Source: Hyphomonadaceae bacterium
Lineage (GTDB): Bacteria > Pseudomonadota > Alphaproteobacteria > Caulobacterales > Hyphomonadaceae
Reading direction: 5' to 3'
Length of the DNA: 64,000 nucleotides
Assembly (NCBI GenBank): GCA_024743315.1
Contig: JANSWU010000002.1
Coordinates: 372,001 to 436,000, forward strand
The position numbers and the translations under genes are program-made. Position 1 is the first letter of the stretch, and every line of letters begins with the position of its first letter. This document shows positions 43,406 through 53,187 of this stretch, one piece after another. The notes under the pieces were generated by a model, which did no database searches, was not told where the DNA came from, and saw only the letters and a list, made by a program, of their open reading frames with translations.

Positions 43406-44286
43406 TGGCATTATCAGGGATGACCGGCTTTGCGCGCGTCAGCGGTGAGGCGGATTGGGGGAGCTGGACGTGGGAAGCGCGCAGCGTCAACGGCAAGGGT
43501 CTCGACGCGCGTCTGAATATGCCGTCGGGACTCGAAGCTGTCGAACAACAGGTCCGTAAAGCGGTTTCGAACCAGTTTCAGCGGGGAAACCTGCAAGTTT
43601 CATTGCGCATCGAGCTAACTGGCGCCGAGACGGTCGCGGTCAATGAGTCGGTTTTGCAAACCCTAATCAAGGCCTATGAAGCGGCGGATGGGACGATGGC
43701 CACCGGTCCAGCACTCGCGACTTTGATGGGAATCAAAGGCGTCGTGGAGGCCGAAACGCTTTCGATGCGGGATCTAGCAGAGGTCGAGGGCGCATTCGAC
43801 CAATTGATCACGTCTGGGCGGGAAGTGATTGTTGATCTTCACAAAGCACGAGCGCAAGAAGGGCAGGATCTGACTCAGATGCTTTTCGGACATTTGTCCG
43901 AAATGGTCGATTTGCTGATGAAAGCAAGCGAATTCGCCGAGGATCAGAAAGCTGCGATCGCGGAAAAGTATCGCGCGCGAATCGTAGAATTTGATACAGA
44001 GAACATGGTTTCGGACGAACGTCTGGTAACCGAAATCGCCGTGCTTGCGGCCAAAGCCGATGTCACTGAAGAACTCGACCGCCTCAAGGCGCATATTGCA
44101 CGTGGCAAAGACTTGATTGCCGCTGATGGCGCGGTTGGACGAGATCTCGGATTTCTCGCTCAAGAGCTGAACCGAGAAGCTAATACGCTGTGCTCGAAAT
44201 CTGCGTCCCTGGATTTGACGAATGCGGGACTCGCGCTCAAAAGCGTGATTGATCAGTTCAAGGAGCAAGCCGCGAATGTCGAATAG
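43405..44286 (+). CDS. YicC family stress-induced protein
   Basis: The 293-residue protein has the YicC N-terminus (SGMTGFARVSGE, WEARSVNGKGLDARL) and a C-terminal DUF1732 with GRDLGFLAQELNREANTLCSKS. YicC-like proteins are now seen as endoribonucleases in some species. The ATG at 43405 overlaps the mltG stop (TGATG). It overlaps gmk by 11 bp. Confidence 0.93.
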   Translation: MALSGMTGFARVSGEADWGSWTWEARSVNGKGLDARLNMPSGLEAVEQQVRKAVSNQFQRGNLQVSLRIELTGAETVAVNESVLQTLIKAYEAADGTMATGPALATLMGIKGVVEAETLSMRDLAEVEGAFDQLITSGREVIVDLHKARAQEGQDLTQMLFGHLSEMVDLLMKASEFAEDQKAAIAEKYRARIVEFDTENMVSDERLVTEIAVLAAKADVTEELDRLKAHIARGKDLIAADGAVGRDLGFLAQELNREANTLCSKSASLDLTNAGLALKSVIDQFKEQAANVE

Positions 44287-44920
44287 CGATGAACATGAGC
44301 CGCGTCGCGGCTTAATGCTGGTCATCTCGAGCCCGTCTGGCGCGGGAAAAACCACGCTGGCGCGAAAACTCATGAAAGAATTTGAGGATGTTGTCTTGTC
44401 GGTTTCGGCGACGACGCGCGAGCCGCGTCCGAATGAGCAAGATGGCATCGACTACCACTTTCGAACCGAGACCCAGTTTCGCGACATGATTGCCAGGCGA
44501 GAATTCCTGGAATGGGCGAAAGTGTTTGATCGGTATTATGGCACGCCGCGCGCCGACACAGTCGCGCAGCTCGAGGCGGGCAATGATGTCTTGTTTGACG
44601 TCGATTGGCAGGGCGCAGATGCGTTGCACGATCAAATGCCGAATGATTGTGTCTCGGTATTCGTATTGCCGCCAAGCATTGAAGCGCTCGAGCAGCGTCT
44701 GGCGGCGCGGGAAGGATCAACCCCGGATATGGTGGCCCGACGCATGCGGGACGCCCAGGCCGAAATCCTGCATTGGCGACGCTATGATTATTGCATCGTC
44801 AATGATGATCTCGAAGAAGCTTATGAGAAGTTGCGCCGAATTCTCTTGGTTGAACGCACCAAACGCCTGCGCGAGCACAAGCTTGAGGATCATGTGCGGC
44901 GTCTACTCGGCGAGCTTTAG
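44276..44920 (+). CDS. gmk: Guanylate kinase
   Basis: The 214-residue enzyme phosphorylates GMP to GDP. It has the P-loop SSPSGAGKTTLARKL, SVSATTREPRPNEQDGIDYHF and FDVDWQGADAL. The ATG at 44276 lies inside the end of the yicC-like gene, so translation is coupled. Its stop overlaps the convergent epimerase stop by 4 bp. Confidence 0.97.
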   Translation: MSNSDEHEPRRGLMLVISSPSGAGKTTLARKLMKEFEDVVLSVSATTREPRPNEQDGIDYHFRTETQFRDMIARREFLEWAKVFDRYYGTPRADTVAQLEAGNDVLFDVDWQGADALHDQMPNDCVSVFVLPPSIEALEQRLAAREGSTPDMVARRMRDAQAEILHWRRYDYCIVNDDLEEAYEKLRRILLVERTKRLREHKLEDHVRRLLGEL

Positions 44921-45780
44921 CGCTCGATCATCATACGAATGGTTCCAGACAGGGAGTCATCTGGCGCCAGCCAATGCTGCCCGGTGAGGCTGCTATCGAG
45001 CGCACTGTTCACGGCGTTGGGCGCATGTGTGATCGGCTCAACACAGAAAAAGTCCTGGCCCGGGGGGACAAAGACGGTGACGTGGGCGAAAACGGGATCT
45101 GAAATCACCCTTACGCGATAAGTCGGCCATTGGATCTGAAACTCCGGCGCCGCGACCTTGAACGATGTGTCGAGTTTCAATCCGTCCACTGCAGCCCCCT
45201 CCGAGAGATCGCGTTCGGGGCTGATCTTGATTGGAATATTATCGCCCGTGTCCTCATCCGGACACCATTCAGCAATCGTGGGCAGCGTCACGGTTGCGCC
45301 TGCGCGATGGAAATAGGGATGCCAGCCGAGTCCCGCAGGCATATCGCTATCAGCGCGATTGGTGACGGTCAGACTGACGATGAGGGCCTGCGGCTCGAGG
45401 TGAAACGTCTGTGTTGCGTCATAGCTCCATGGCCAGGCATCTGCGCTGTGATGGTGATGCAGGGTGATGGATTGCTCAGTTTGATCCGTCACCTTCCAAG
45501 CTGATTTCCAGCCATAGCCATGAATCGTATGTGGTTCCGGGGGTAGATTCGGGTGTAGTCGAATGTCTCGCTGATCGGCAACAAAGACACCGTGATGGAT
45601 ACGACCGACAAAGGGTACCATCGGAAAAGCCGCATATTGCAGGGGGTCAAAGGCAGGTCCGAGACGCGGCGGCGCCGGTCGCAGCACGTCCAGATCGCCC
45701 CAGCGCAGCGCGCTAACAGATCCGCCAGCGGCCGGATCGAGTTCTAGATACAAATCTTGATTTACGAGCCTGACACGCAT
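44917..45780 (-). CDS. Aldose 1-epimerase family protein
   Basis: The 287-residue beta-rich protein belongs to the galactose mutarotase fold: AAFPMVPFVGRIHHG (substrate Arg), HTIHGYGWKSAW and the GLGWHPYF catalytic stretch, then FFCVEPITHAPNAVN. It interconverts sugar anomers. It starts 19 bp inside the end of rsmA and is last in the lptD-surA-pdxA-rsmA run. Confidence 0.88.
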   Translation of the reverse strand: MRVRLVNQDLYLELDPAAGGSVSALRWGDLDVLRPAPPRLGPAFDPLQYAAFPMVPFVGRIHHGVFVADQRDIRLHPNLPPEPHTIHGYGWKSAWKVTDQTEQSITLHHHHSADAWPWSYDATQTFHLEPQALIVSLTVTNRADSDMPAGLGWHPYFHRAGATVTLPTIAEWCPDEDTGDNIPIKISPERDLSEGAAVDGLKLDTSFKVAAPEFQIQWPTYRVRVISDPVFAHVTVFVPPGQDFFCVEPITHAPNAVNSALDSSLTGQHWLAPDDSLSGTIRMMIER

Positions 45781-46616
45781 GCCTGTGCCTCCCCAAACAC
45801 GCGCGCCAATGCTCGAAACTCTGATTGTGTCAGAGTTTCCGCGCGTGCAGTGGGGTCAATGTCACAGGATTCTAGCCAATGAACAGGGTCCAAGCGCACT
45901 GTTTTAGCAATTGATTTTAGGGCTGCGCGCAGCATCTTCCGGCGCTGACCGAAAGCCGCGGTCGCAACTTTTTCGATTGCAGCGATATTGTCAAAGCGTT
46001 GCTCAGGCGACAAAGGCCGAAAGATCGCGACGGCGCTATCCACTTTCGGTGGCGGACGAAACGCGCCTGGGGGCAGGGTGAAAGAAATCGCGGCATCGCA
46101 CGTCGCTGCGGTCAAGACAGCCAGGCGGCCATAATGCCGATTGCCCGGCTGTGCGCAGGCACGCTCCGCCACTTCCTTTTGAAACATCAGGGCCATTTCG
46201 CCGCGCCACGGTCCGGCTTTCAGCCAGTCGACCAGCAATGGCGTGCCGACATTGTAAGGCAGGTTGGCGACGATCATGACCGGCTGCGTCGCGCCCGCGA
46301 CCTTGGGCAGATCAGCCCAGTCGATCTTGCGCGCATCGGCCTGGACGATCTGCAAACGCCCTTGATTTACTTCAGGCCAGTCAAGCAGCACTTGGGCAAA
46401 TCGAGGGTCTGTTTCGATACAGGTAAGAGACTTAGCGCCTGCATCGAGGATGGCGCGGGTCAATCCGCCCGGTCCCGGACCGACTTCAATCACATCGCGC
46501 CCGTCTACGGGGCCAGCGGCGAGCGCCGTGCGTCGCAAGATGTCAGGGTCGAATAGGAAATGCTGCCCGAGCGCTTTGCGGGCGGGGGCCTGGGTGAGTT
46601 CCGGACGCTCAGCCAT
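45762..46616 (-). CDS. rsmA: 16S rRNA dimethyladenosine transferase
   Basis: The 284-residue KsgA/RsmA enzyme dimethylates two adjacent adenosines near the 3' end of 16S rRNA. Marks are ALGQHFLFD, VIEVGPGPGGLT, the catalytic VANLPYNVGTPL and the C-terminal GAFRPPPKVDSAV, FGQRRKMLR. The ATG at 46616 overlaps the pdxA stop by 8 bp. Confidence 0.96.
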   Translation of the reverse strand: MAERPELTQAPARKALGQHFLFDPDILRRTALAAGPVDGRDVIEVGPGPGGLTRAILDAGAKSLTCIETDPRFAQVLLDWPEVNQGRLQIVQADARKIDWADLPKVAGATQPVMIVANLPYNVGTPLLVDWLKAGPWRGEMALMFQKEVAERACAQPGNRHYGRLAVLTAATCDAAISFTLPPGAFRPPPKVDSAVAIFRPLSPEQRFDNIAAIEKVATAAFGQRRKMLRAALKSIAKTVRLDPVHWLESCDIDPTARAETLTQSEFRALARVFGEAQACVSGS

Positions 46617-47619
46617 TATGGGTTGCCCGATGCGCTGCAACGTCCTCTGCGAGCTTCAACGCGGCGATCAAACTGTCGGGGCGGCACGCCCGGTTCGCCG
46701 CGGCATCATAGGCTGTACCATGATCTGGACTGGTGCGAATGATTGGCAGACCAAGCGTGATATTCACACCGCCCCACATATCGAGCGTTTTCACCGGGAT
46801 CAGACCCTGATCATGCGTCATTGCGATGACCGCGTCATAGGTGCCAGAAAGGGCTTCGTGAAACACAGTATCACCGGGGCGCGCATCCGAGACATTGATA
46901 CCTTGATCGCGAAGTTTCTGCGCCGCCGGATTGATCAGGTCACGTTCTTCCGTGCCGATTTTCCCATCTTCGCCGGCGTGGGGGTTGAGCCCAGTAAAGG
47001 CGAGGCGCGGTGTTGCGATGCCGAAATCCTCGATCAACGCCCGATGGGTAATGTCCGCCGCTTTGTGCAGCGTTGAGGCATCGAGATGTTCCAGCACTTT
47101 CATCAAAGGAACATGAATGGTCGCAAGAGAGACGCGCAATCCTCCACCAACCAACATCATGATTGGCGTCAGCGGAGCCCCGCTCGGTGAACAGAGGTCT
47201 GCAATATATTCCGTATGGCCGGGGAACTCGAACCCCGCCTCATAAAGGACGGCTTTCGAAATGGGATTGGTGACCATGGCCGTTGCATGACCGTGAACAC
47301 ACAGTTCCACGGCCCGGCGAATGCTCTCGATTATGGCCGGGGCAAGGGCTGGGTTCGGACGGCCGGGCGTCAAAGCTTGGTGCGGTTCGATTTCGATCGG
47401 CAGCACCGGTAACGCACTTTTGAATGCCTCGACGGCGTCTTCTGGCCTGCGAATAATCGCGACCGGAAGGGTTGGCTCGTACACTTTGGGGTCGGCGATG
47501 ACAAAGAACGGGGCGAGCTTCAGGTCATTCCGCTGTTCCCAGGCGCGCTCGGTGATTTGAGGCCCGCACCCGGCCGGGTCTCCCATCGTGACCGCGAATG
47601 GTCGAACAGCCCCGGACAA
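46609..47619 (-). CDS. pdxA: 4-hydroxythreonine-4-phosphate dehydrogenase
   Basis: The 336-residue enzyme serves pyridoxal-phosphate synthesis. Marks are VTMGDPAGCGPQI, MVTNPISKAVLYEAGF, GHTEYIADL, TGLNPHAGEDGKIG and MTHDQGLIPVK; the conserved metal-binding histidines are present. It starts 4 bp after surA. Confidence 0.96.
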   Translation of the reverse strand: MSGAVRPFAVTMGDPAGCGPQITERAWEQRNDLKLAPFFVIADPKVYEPTLPVAIIRRPEDAVEAFKSALPVLPIEIEPHQALTPGRPNPALAPAIIESIRRAVELCVHGHATAMVTNPISKAVLYEAGFEFPGHTEYIADLCSPSGAPLTPIMMLVGGGLRVSLATIHVPLMKVLEHLDASTLHKAADITHRALIEDFGIATPRLAFTGLNPHAGEDGKIGTEERDLINPAAQKLRDQGINVSDARPGDTVFHEALSGTYDAVIAMTHDQGLIPVKTLDMWGGVNITLGLPIIRTSPDHGTAYDAAANRACRPDSLIAALKLAEDVAAHRATHNG

Positions 47620-47623
47620 GATG

Positions 47624-48874
47624 TTACTGGCGACGAATAATCGTCGCCTCGCGGCGCAGGTTACGTAGGCTTCGCTCTGAAATCATGCCAAGCTGCTGAC
47701 TGTACAACCGATCTTCGATTTGATCGCGGTTCGGGATGGCTTCAACATTATCGCGGCGATCACAGACAAACATCACTGCGAGCGTGCCAGATTGCGCAAA
47801 AATGTCGGTCGCAGAGCCAATCTCGGTGTTGAGCACCATAGACTGTCCTTCCGGACCCAAATCCTCAACATTCAGGTCTTCAAGCGCGACGGACCGCAAA
47901 TTGCCATCATCAGCGACAACGTCCTCGATTTCGTCACAGCTGCCAATGCGAGCAATCGCTTCCTGCAGACTGGCTTCTGATCCATCGTCGACAGAGACGC
48001 GTGTTACGTCGACCACTGTGGTTGAATCGGATGGATCGCGTTTGCCGCGCACATTCATGATATAAATGCCATCCTCGACCTCAACCGGTTCGGTCAATCC
48101 GGGGTCAGTCATTTGTTGCAAGGCGTCTCGCCGTGCGTCATCGATGCTGTCGAGCACGATCCAGCCCATATCGCCGCCCGTCGCCGCGGTTGGGGCTGAG
48201 GAAAAGCGTTGCGCAGCGACTTCAAACGGCGCACCCGCCCGTAATTGCTGCAGAATGGAATCAGCGGCAACAAGCGCCTGGCGCTTGTCCTCTTCCAAAG
48301 GGGCATAGAGAAAGATTTCTGAGGTCAGATACTGTTCTTTTTGAGCGTCGGCTCGCAAACGTTTCAATTGCTCGGTGATCTGGTTGTCTGAAATCCGAAT
48401 TCGCGACCCGTAAAGACCGCCCATGATCCGGCGCCATGCAATGTCCGCGCGGGTTTGCTCTTCGAGGCTGGCTGGATTTACCCCAGACTGTATCAGGCTT
48501 TGTAGCAAATTATCGCGCGTGATTCCCGATTGTTGCGCCAGACGATCGATCGAGCTGGCAATTTCGGCATCCGAGACCTCTACTTCATACTCTGCTGCTT
48601 CCTGTAATTGCAGCTTTTCATCGATCAGCTGTTCGAGCGCCTGTGCGGTGATTTGCTGAACCTGTTCCTGAGTCGGTTGTTGGCCACCGAGACTGAGGAG
48701 CAACAAACGCGCGCGCTGTCTGACGTCGGTAAAGGAAATCGGGTCATCATTGACGACGGCCACAATCCCCTCGATTTGCTGCGCTTCGGGAGCAGCAGGC
48801 GCGAGTTCTTGCGCGGACAAGGTCAGACTTCCGGAAATCGCCATTAGCGAAGCAAGCGCGAAGGAACGAAACAT
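47624..48874 (-). CDS. surA: Periplasmic chaperone/peptidylprolyl isomerase SurA-like
   Basis: The 416-residue protein has a signal peptide (to about SLTLSAQE), the SurA N-terminal chaperone module (IVAVVNDDPISFTDVRQR, GITRDNLLQSL) and one clear rotamase-type domain around ATGGDMGWIVLDSID. It helps fold outer-membrane proteins such as LptD, encoded just upstream. The second parvulin-like region is degenerate. Confidence 0.9.
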   Translation of the reverse strand: MFRSFALASLMAISGSLTLSAQELAPAAPEAQQIEGIVAVVNDDPISFTDVRQRARLLLLSLGGQQPTQEQVQQITAQALEQLIDEKLQLQEAAEYEVEVSDAEIASSIDRLAQQSGITRDNLLQSLIQSGVNPASLEEQTRADIAWRRIMGGLYGSRIRISDNQITEQLKRLRADAQKEQYLTSEIFLYAPLEEDKRQALVAADSILQQLRAGAPFEVAAQRFSSAPTAATGGDMGWIVLDSIDDARRDALQQMTDPGLTEPVEVEDGIYIMNVRGKRDPSDSTTVVDVTRVSVDDGSEASLQEAIARIGSCDEIEDVVADDGNLRSVALEDLNVEDLGPEGQSMVLNTEIGSATDIFAQSGTLAVMFVCDRRDNVEAIPNRDQIEDRLYSQQLGMISERSLRNLRREATIIRRQ

Positions 48875-48985
48875 ACTCTATCTCCTGCGGAATCTCTCGG
48901 GCCGCAATCTAGCAGGCGGAACATAACGGTTGCTGAACAATGATCAACGGACGTGGCTGCAATGTGTCGAGACTGCGATCAAATA

Positions 48986-51193
48986 TCAGTCGACGTCGCT
49001 GGACCCAAAATCACCCAGCGTCTTCAAGGCGAATCTAAACTTGATCGAGTCTTCGGGGCCGAGATCACGATCTCGCGCTTCTGAGCGTTCAAAGAAGATT
49101 TCAAACCGCGAGCAGTCATCCTCATAAGCAACGCCGAGCGTCTGACGAATGTCGCTGGGATCAGATATCCGACCGCTGGCATTTGATCGTCCAGAAATAT
49201 CGCGATTGAGACTATAAAGGAGGTAATAATTGTCAGTGATTTTGAAGTCGGTGGAAAGTTCGATCCCTTCATCGCTGAAGCCCGAACTCGTGACATCTCC
49301 GCTGATGCTATAGTAACGCGCGCGGGTCCGCAGGCGCCAAATGTTCGAATTGATCCGCGCATCGATTCGGTTGAGCGCGAGACTATCATCGTCAAGGCGG
49401 ACGCGGGTCTCCAGCTTCAATGGGTTGCCAAAATCCGCGGTCAGGCCAGCGACCCAATCCGATACTGTGCCATCGAGATTTGATCCAACATCAAACACAG
49501 GATCAGATGTGTCGCGCCAACGGCGACCGGCCAGAGCCGAAATCGACATGCCGTTCTTCCAACGAGCGGTAACGGATGCGCCGAGAGAGGCCTTACTTCC
49601 GCCCTCATAAGTGTCATAGCCAGACGCTGCATTAGCCTCAAACAGGGACGTCTCATCGAGCTCATAAAACAAGCTGTCCTCGATCGGAATGTCTGGATCG
49701 TTGGTGCCTGCGGTGCCATAGGCCACCATGGCTTCCGGCTCGATCAGGATATCGATTATCTCGCCAGGGCGATAAAGCGGATAAGACAGCCGGGTTCCGA
49801 AGCTGGCCGCGCCGCGGGTGACGCTGTCGACGCCGCTCGGCGTATTGTCGAGCTGATAATAGTCGTAACGACCTTCGGCAAACGGATTGAACAAAACCCC
49901 GCCGGGCAGGACCCGCGTGGTCGACCAATCCGCGCCTGCAGATGCGCGATAGCTGTCAACGCCAAGCTCGCGTTCGAGAATGGCGGTCGATCCGGTGACC
50001 GCAAGCGTTCCGTAATCGCCATAGTCGAACAGCCGCTCGCCAAACATCAAAGGCAGGGCACGCGGCAAACGCGCATCGCTGTCGCCTTCGCGATTGGTTT
50101 CAAAGGTCAGAAGCGCCGATTCGACATACCAGTCGGTTCCCTGGCCCTGCGTGAAGAGTTGATTGAGCAAGTAACGCGGCTGCCCGGCATAAAGACCACG
50201 CTTGTCATTCTCGCCATCGATGTCATAGCGGCGCGTATAAAGGTCATCAGAGACCTGTTCGGCCGCAAAGCCCCAGCGCCAGCCGGGTCGGATGACAAAT
50301 CCACCATCCGCGAAGAGGTGGCCGCGCCATTCGCTCTCGCCTGATTTCTCTCCGTCAGAATCGAATTCGCGCTCGCGCGTCACGCTAAAATTGGCGGAAA
50401 CGGCGCCAGACCAAAAGCGCTTTCGAGCTTGGAATTCGACCAGTGGATTCACATTGCCCATGACTTTGGGCGCAATCGTGAGGTCGGAATAAGGCGAGAT
50501 CGCCCAGTAATATGGCTGTTCGTAAAACACACCAAGTTTCGAAGAGGTTCCAAAATCGGGCGGCAACAGGCCTGAGCGGCGCTCTGATGTTGGGTCAGGG
50601 TGCGCAAAATAAGGAAAATACAGAACCGGTACGCCGGCGATTTCCAGGACTGCATCCCGATAGGACATCATTTGCGCTTCTTCGTTGAGCACGGCTCGTC
50701 GGGCGCGCAAGGCCCAGGTCGGCGTGTCATTCTCTTCACACAATTCGCAAGAGGTATAGACGATTTTGTCGAGCGCATTGTAGCCATCCGACGAGCGCAC
50801 GGCCGATTCCGCGATGGCAAGCCCGCCATCCGGTAAGCGGGTTGAATAACCGATCGCGTAACCGTCAGAGAGCGAACTGTCGGTCTCGATTTCGTCGGCA
50901 TAATTTTCGGACCCATCGACATCAATGATCACCACATTGCCAATAGCGCGAACCCGATCCGTGTTGCGGTCATAAATCAGGCGATCAGCCCGCAAGACGC
51001 GGCCTTCATATTTTGCTTCGACATTGCCTTCCGCGATGACCGAATTCTCATTTTCATTGACGAAGATATTGTCGGCATCCAGCGTGACCCGCGGCTGCGC
51101 AGACTCGACTTCGGGAGCCGGCTCCTGTGCCACAGCATGGCCAACCGAGGTTAGGCTTGCCGCGATCAGCAGGATAAAGGTCCATTTGTGCAT
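48986..51193 (-). CDS. lptD: LPS-assembly protein LptD
   Basis: The 735-residue outer-membrane protein has a signal peptide (to about AVAQEP), an N-terminal OstA jellyroll (VTLDADNIFVNENENSVIAEGNVEA) and a long beta-barrel with PVLYFPYFAHPDP, RRSGLLPPDFGTSS and TIAPKVMGNVNP. Cysteines in SCELCEEN and DDCSRFEI may form the disulfides seen in LptD. It inserts lipopolysaccharide at the cell surface. It heads lptD-surA-pdxA-rsmA. Confidence 0.95.
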   Translation of the reverse strand: MHKWTFILLIAASLTSVGHAVAQEPAPEVESAQPRVTLDADNIFVNENENSVIAEGNVEAKYEGRVLRADRLIYDRNTDRVRAIGNVVIIDVDGSENYADEIETDSSLSDGYAIGYSTRLPDGGLAIAESAVRSSDGYNALDKIVYTSCELCEENDTPTWALRARRAVLNEEAQMMSYRDAVLEIAGVPVLYFPYFAHPDPTSERRSGLLPPDFGTSSKLGVFYEQPYYWAISPYSDLTIAPKVMGNVNPLVEFQARKRFWSGAVSANFSVTREREFDSDGEKSGESEWRGHLFADGGFVIRPGWRWGFAAEQVSDDLYTRRYDIDGENDKRGLYAGQPRYLLNQLFTQGQGTDWYVESALLTFETNREGDSDARLPRALPLMFGERLFDYGDYGTLAVTGSTAILERELGVDSYRASAGADWSTTRVLPGGVLFNPFAEGRYDYYQLDNTPSGVDSVTRGAASFGTRLSYPLYRPGEIIDILIEPEAMVAYGTAGTNDPDIPIEDSLFYELDETSLFEANAASGYDTYEGGSKASLGASVTARWKNGMSISALAGRRWRDTSDPVFDVGSNLDGTVSDWVAGLTADFGNPLKLETRVRLDDDSLALNRIDARINSNIWRLRTRARYYSISGDVTSSGFSDEGIELSTDFKITDNYYLLYSLNRDISGRSNASGRISDPSDIRQTLGVAYEDDCSRFEIFFERSEARDRDLGPEDSIKFRFALKTLGDFGSSDVD

Positions 51194-51309
51194 CCGGCGA
51201 CTCCGATACTCTCACACCCGACTCGCTTAAGACGTGGGGCTGCGAGCGTCCAGTAAGCAGCGGCGGCCTCAGCATGAAATAGCAGTCAGCTGTGGCAATA
51301 AGGCTGCTG

Positions 51310-52371
51310 CTAATAGGCCAGGGAGGCGAGTCCGCCGGAATAGGTGATTGCTAAGCCGGTCAGTTCGAGCTCGACCAGAATGGTTGCACAGCGCGGCACG
51401 CCAATGCCAGCTGCCTTGGCAATCTCCGCAATCGGTACCGCATTTGGCGACAGGGCGCTTTTCACAGCTTCAACCTGATGTTGCGGCACATCTTCATTAG
51501 GTGTCGGGGCGCTGGAGAAATTGGCATTGCTCGGCGCGCGCAAGGTACGATCTCGCGGGCTTGATAGCGCTTCAATCACATCTTCGGCATGGCGTACCAA
51601 GGTCGCGCCGTCTCGCAGCAAGCGATTGCTCCCCGCGGCGCGAGGCTCCAGCGGAGAGCCAGGCACCGCCATCACTTCTCTGTTCTGTTCAAGCGCTGTG
51701 CGCGCCGAGATCAACGAGCCAGACCGTTCCGCCGCTTCAATTATCACGACTCCTTCCGCCATGCCGGTGATGATCCGGTTGCGTCTCGGAAAATCCCGTG
51801 CGGTGGCGCGATGGCCGAGCGGGCTTTCACTGATCAGCAAGCCCTGCGTCCTAATTGCATCGTAAAGGCGCGCGTGCTGCGGGGGATAGACGTGATCCAC
51901 CCCGCCGCCAAGCACCGCAATCGTGCCGCTGGACAGGCTGGCCGCGTGGGCCTCGCCATCTATGCCGCGCGCCATGCCAGAGACGATGACGAAGCCGGCC
52001 TCACCGAGCCCGATGGCAATATCCCGCGCGAGTTTTCGACCGGCGGCGGAAGCTTGCCGGGCGCCGACAATGGCGATGCAGCGTCGTTGCAATAGAGCTA
52101 TATCGCCAATCGCGGTGAGGATCGGGGGTGGCGGTGCATTCTCTCGTAATAAGGGCGAGAATTCTGGCTCGCTGGCGCACAAGATTTCTCCGCCAAGGGC
52201 GATTGTCTCCTCCCATTCGCGCTTAATGATGGCGCGCTGTGGGATCCGTTGCGCCAGCCCGCGACCGGCAAGCGAAGGCAATGATTTCAGGGCTTTAGTG
52301 GCGCTGCCATAGCGTGCGAGGAGTTGGAAAAAGGTGACCGGCCCAACGCGCGGGGTCCGTGCAAGCTGCAA
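51310..52371 (-). CDS. dprA: DNA-processing protein DprA
   Basis: The 353-residue frame has the DprA Rossmann core CIAIVGARQASAAGRKLA, VSGMARGIDGEAH, GGGVDHVYPPQHARLYD and a C-terminal winged domain. It loads RecA onto incoming single-stranded DNA. The frame has no ATG: it opens at a TTG (52371), but similarity to DprA N-termini (SEKLSWLQLAR) extends upstream to CTG codons at 52398 and 52407. The upstream stop overlaps plsY, so coupling is likely. Confidence 0.9.
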   Translation of the reverse strand: MQLARTPRVGPVTFFQLLARYGSATKALKSLPSLAGRGLAQRIPQRAIIKREWEETIALGGEILCASEPEFSPLLRENAPPPPILTAIGDIALLQRRCIAIVGARQASAAGRKLARDIAIGLGEAGFVIVSGMARGIDGEAHAASLSSGTIAVLGGGVDHVYPPQHARLYDAIRTQGLLISESPLGHRATARDFPRRNRIITGMAEGVVIIEAAERSGSLISARTALEQNREVMAVPGSPLEPRAAGSNRLLRDGATLVRHAEDVIEALSSPRDRTLRAPSNANFSSAPTPNEDVPQHQVEAVKSALSPNAVPIAEIAKAAGIGVPRCATILVELELTGLAITYSGGLASLAY

Positions 52372-52415
52372 CCAGCTTAATTTTTCCGATGTGTTCAGTC
52401 CCCCCAGACCGTTTT

Positions 52416-53012
52416 CTATTTGGATTTACTCCCAAATTTTGGCTCGGTCCCCGCAAGCAGACGTTTGATATTTTCGCGATGTGTCCAGAAGACCAATACA
52501 CTTAACGCCAAAAGCGTGGCAGCGGCAAATTTTGTTTCACCGAGCAGATAGGCCCCTGCGGGTACAAAGGCTGCGGCGGTCAAGGCTGATAGAGATGAGA
52601 TCCGTGTCAGCGCGAACAGGCCAAGCCAGATCGGGGCCCCAACCGCCAGTGCAAGAGGCGATGCAAAGACCAGCAGACCGGCATAGGTCGCGACACCCTT
52701 GCCGCCCTTGAAGCCGAGCCAAATCGGATAGCAATGCCCGAGAAATGCGACAGCGCCGGCGACCAGGCCGACATTTCGATCGCCGCTCAGTGATGACATG
52801 ATGAAGACCGCCAGTCCGGCCTTGAAGCTGTCCAAGAGCAGCGTCGCCAAGGCGAGATCCTTACGTCCGGTCCGCAACACATTGGTCGCGCCAATATTAC
52901 CAGACCCGATGTTTCGAATGTCGCCCAATCCAGCGAGCCGCGTAATCAATAGGCCAAACGGCACTGAGCCCAGCAAATATCCAGCAATGACTGCAGCAAG
53001 ATACCAGATCAT
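52416..53012 (-). CDS. plsY: Glycerol-3-phosphate acyltransferase PlsY
   Basis: The 198-residue polytopic membrane enzyme transfers acyl groups from acyl-phosphate to glycerol-3-phosphate. Marks are GYLLGSVPFGLL, the GSGNIGATNVLRTGRK motif, LGFKGGKGVATYAG and FWTHRENIKRLLAG. I chose the ATG at 53012 because residues before it do not match the family. It is followed by dprA, overlapping its possible upstream starts. Confidence 0.94.
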   Translation of the reverse strand: MIWYLAAVIAGYLLGSVPFGLLITRLAGLGDIRNIGSGNIGATNVLRTGRKDLALATLLLDSFKAGLAVFIMSSLSGDRNVGLVAGAVAFLGHCYPIWLGFKGGKGVATYAGLLVFASPLALAVGAPIWLGLFALTRISSLSALTAAAFVPAGAYLLGETKFAAATLLALSVLVFWTHRENIKRLLAGTEPKFGSKSK

Positions 53013-53187
53013 GACGTGCCCTCTCTCTTGAGGGAGCTTTGATCGCGGTGGGCGTGCATCGTCAAGAAGCGGATGCATCGAAATCGGCTCAAGCGCTTGC
53101 CAAGCCTTGTCGACTTCGTATGAAACAAATGTCCAGTTCAATACGAATTCGTAATGATCGCACAAATGTACCGGAAGGCTGATCCAG

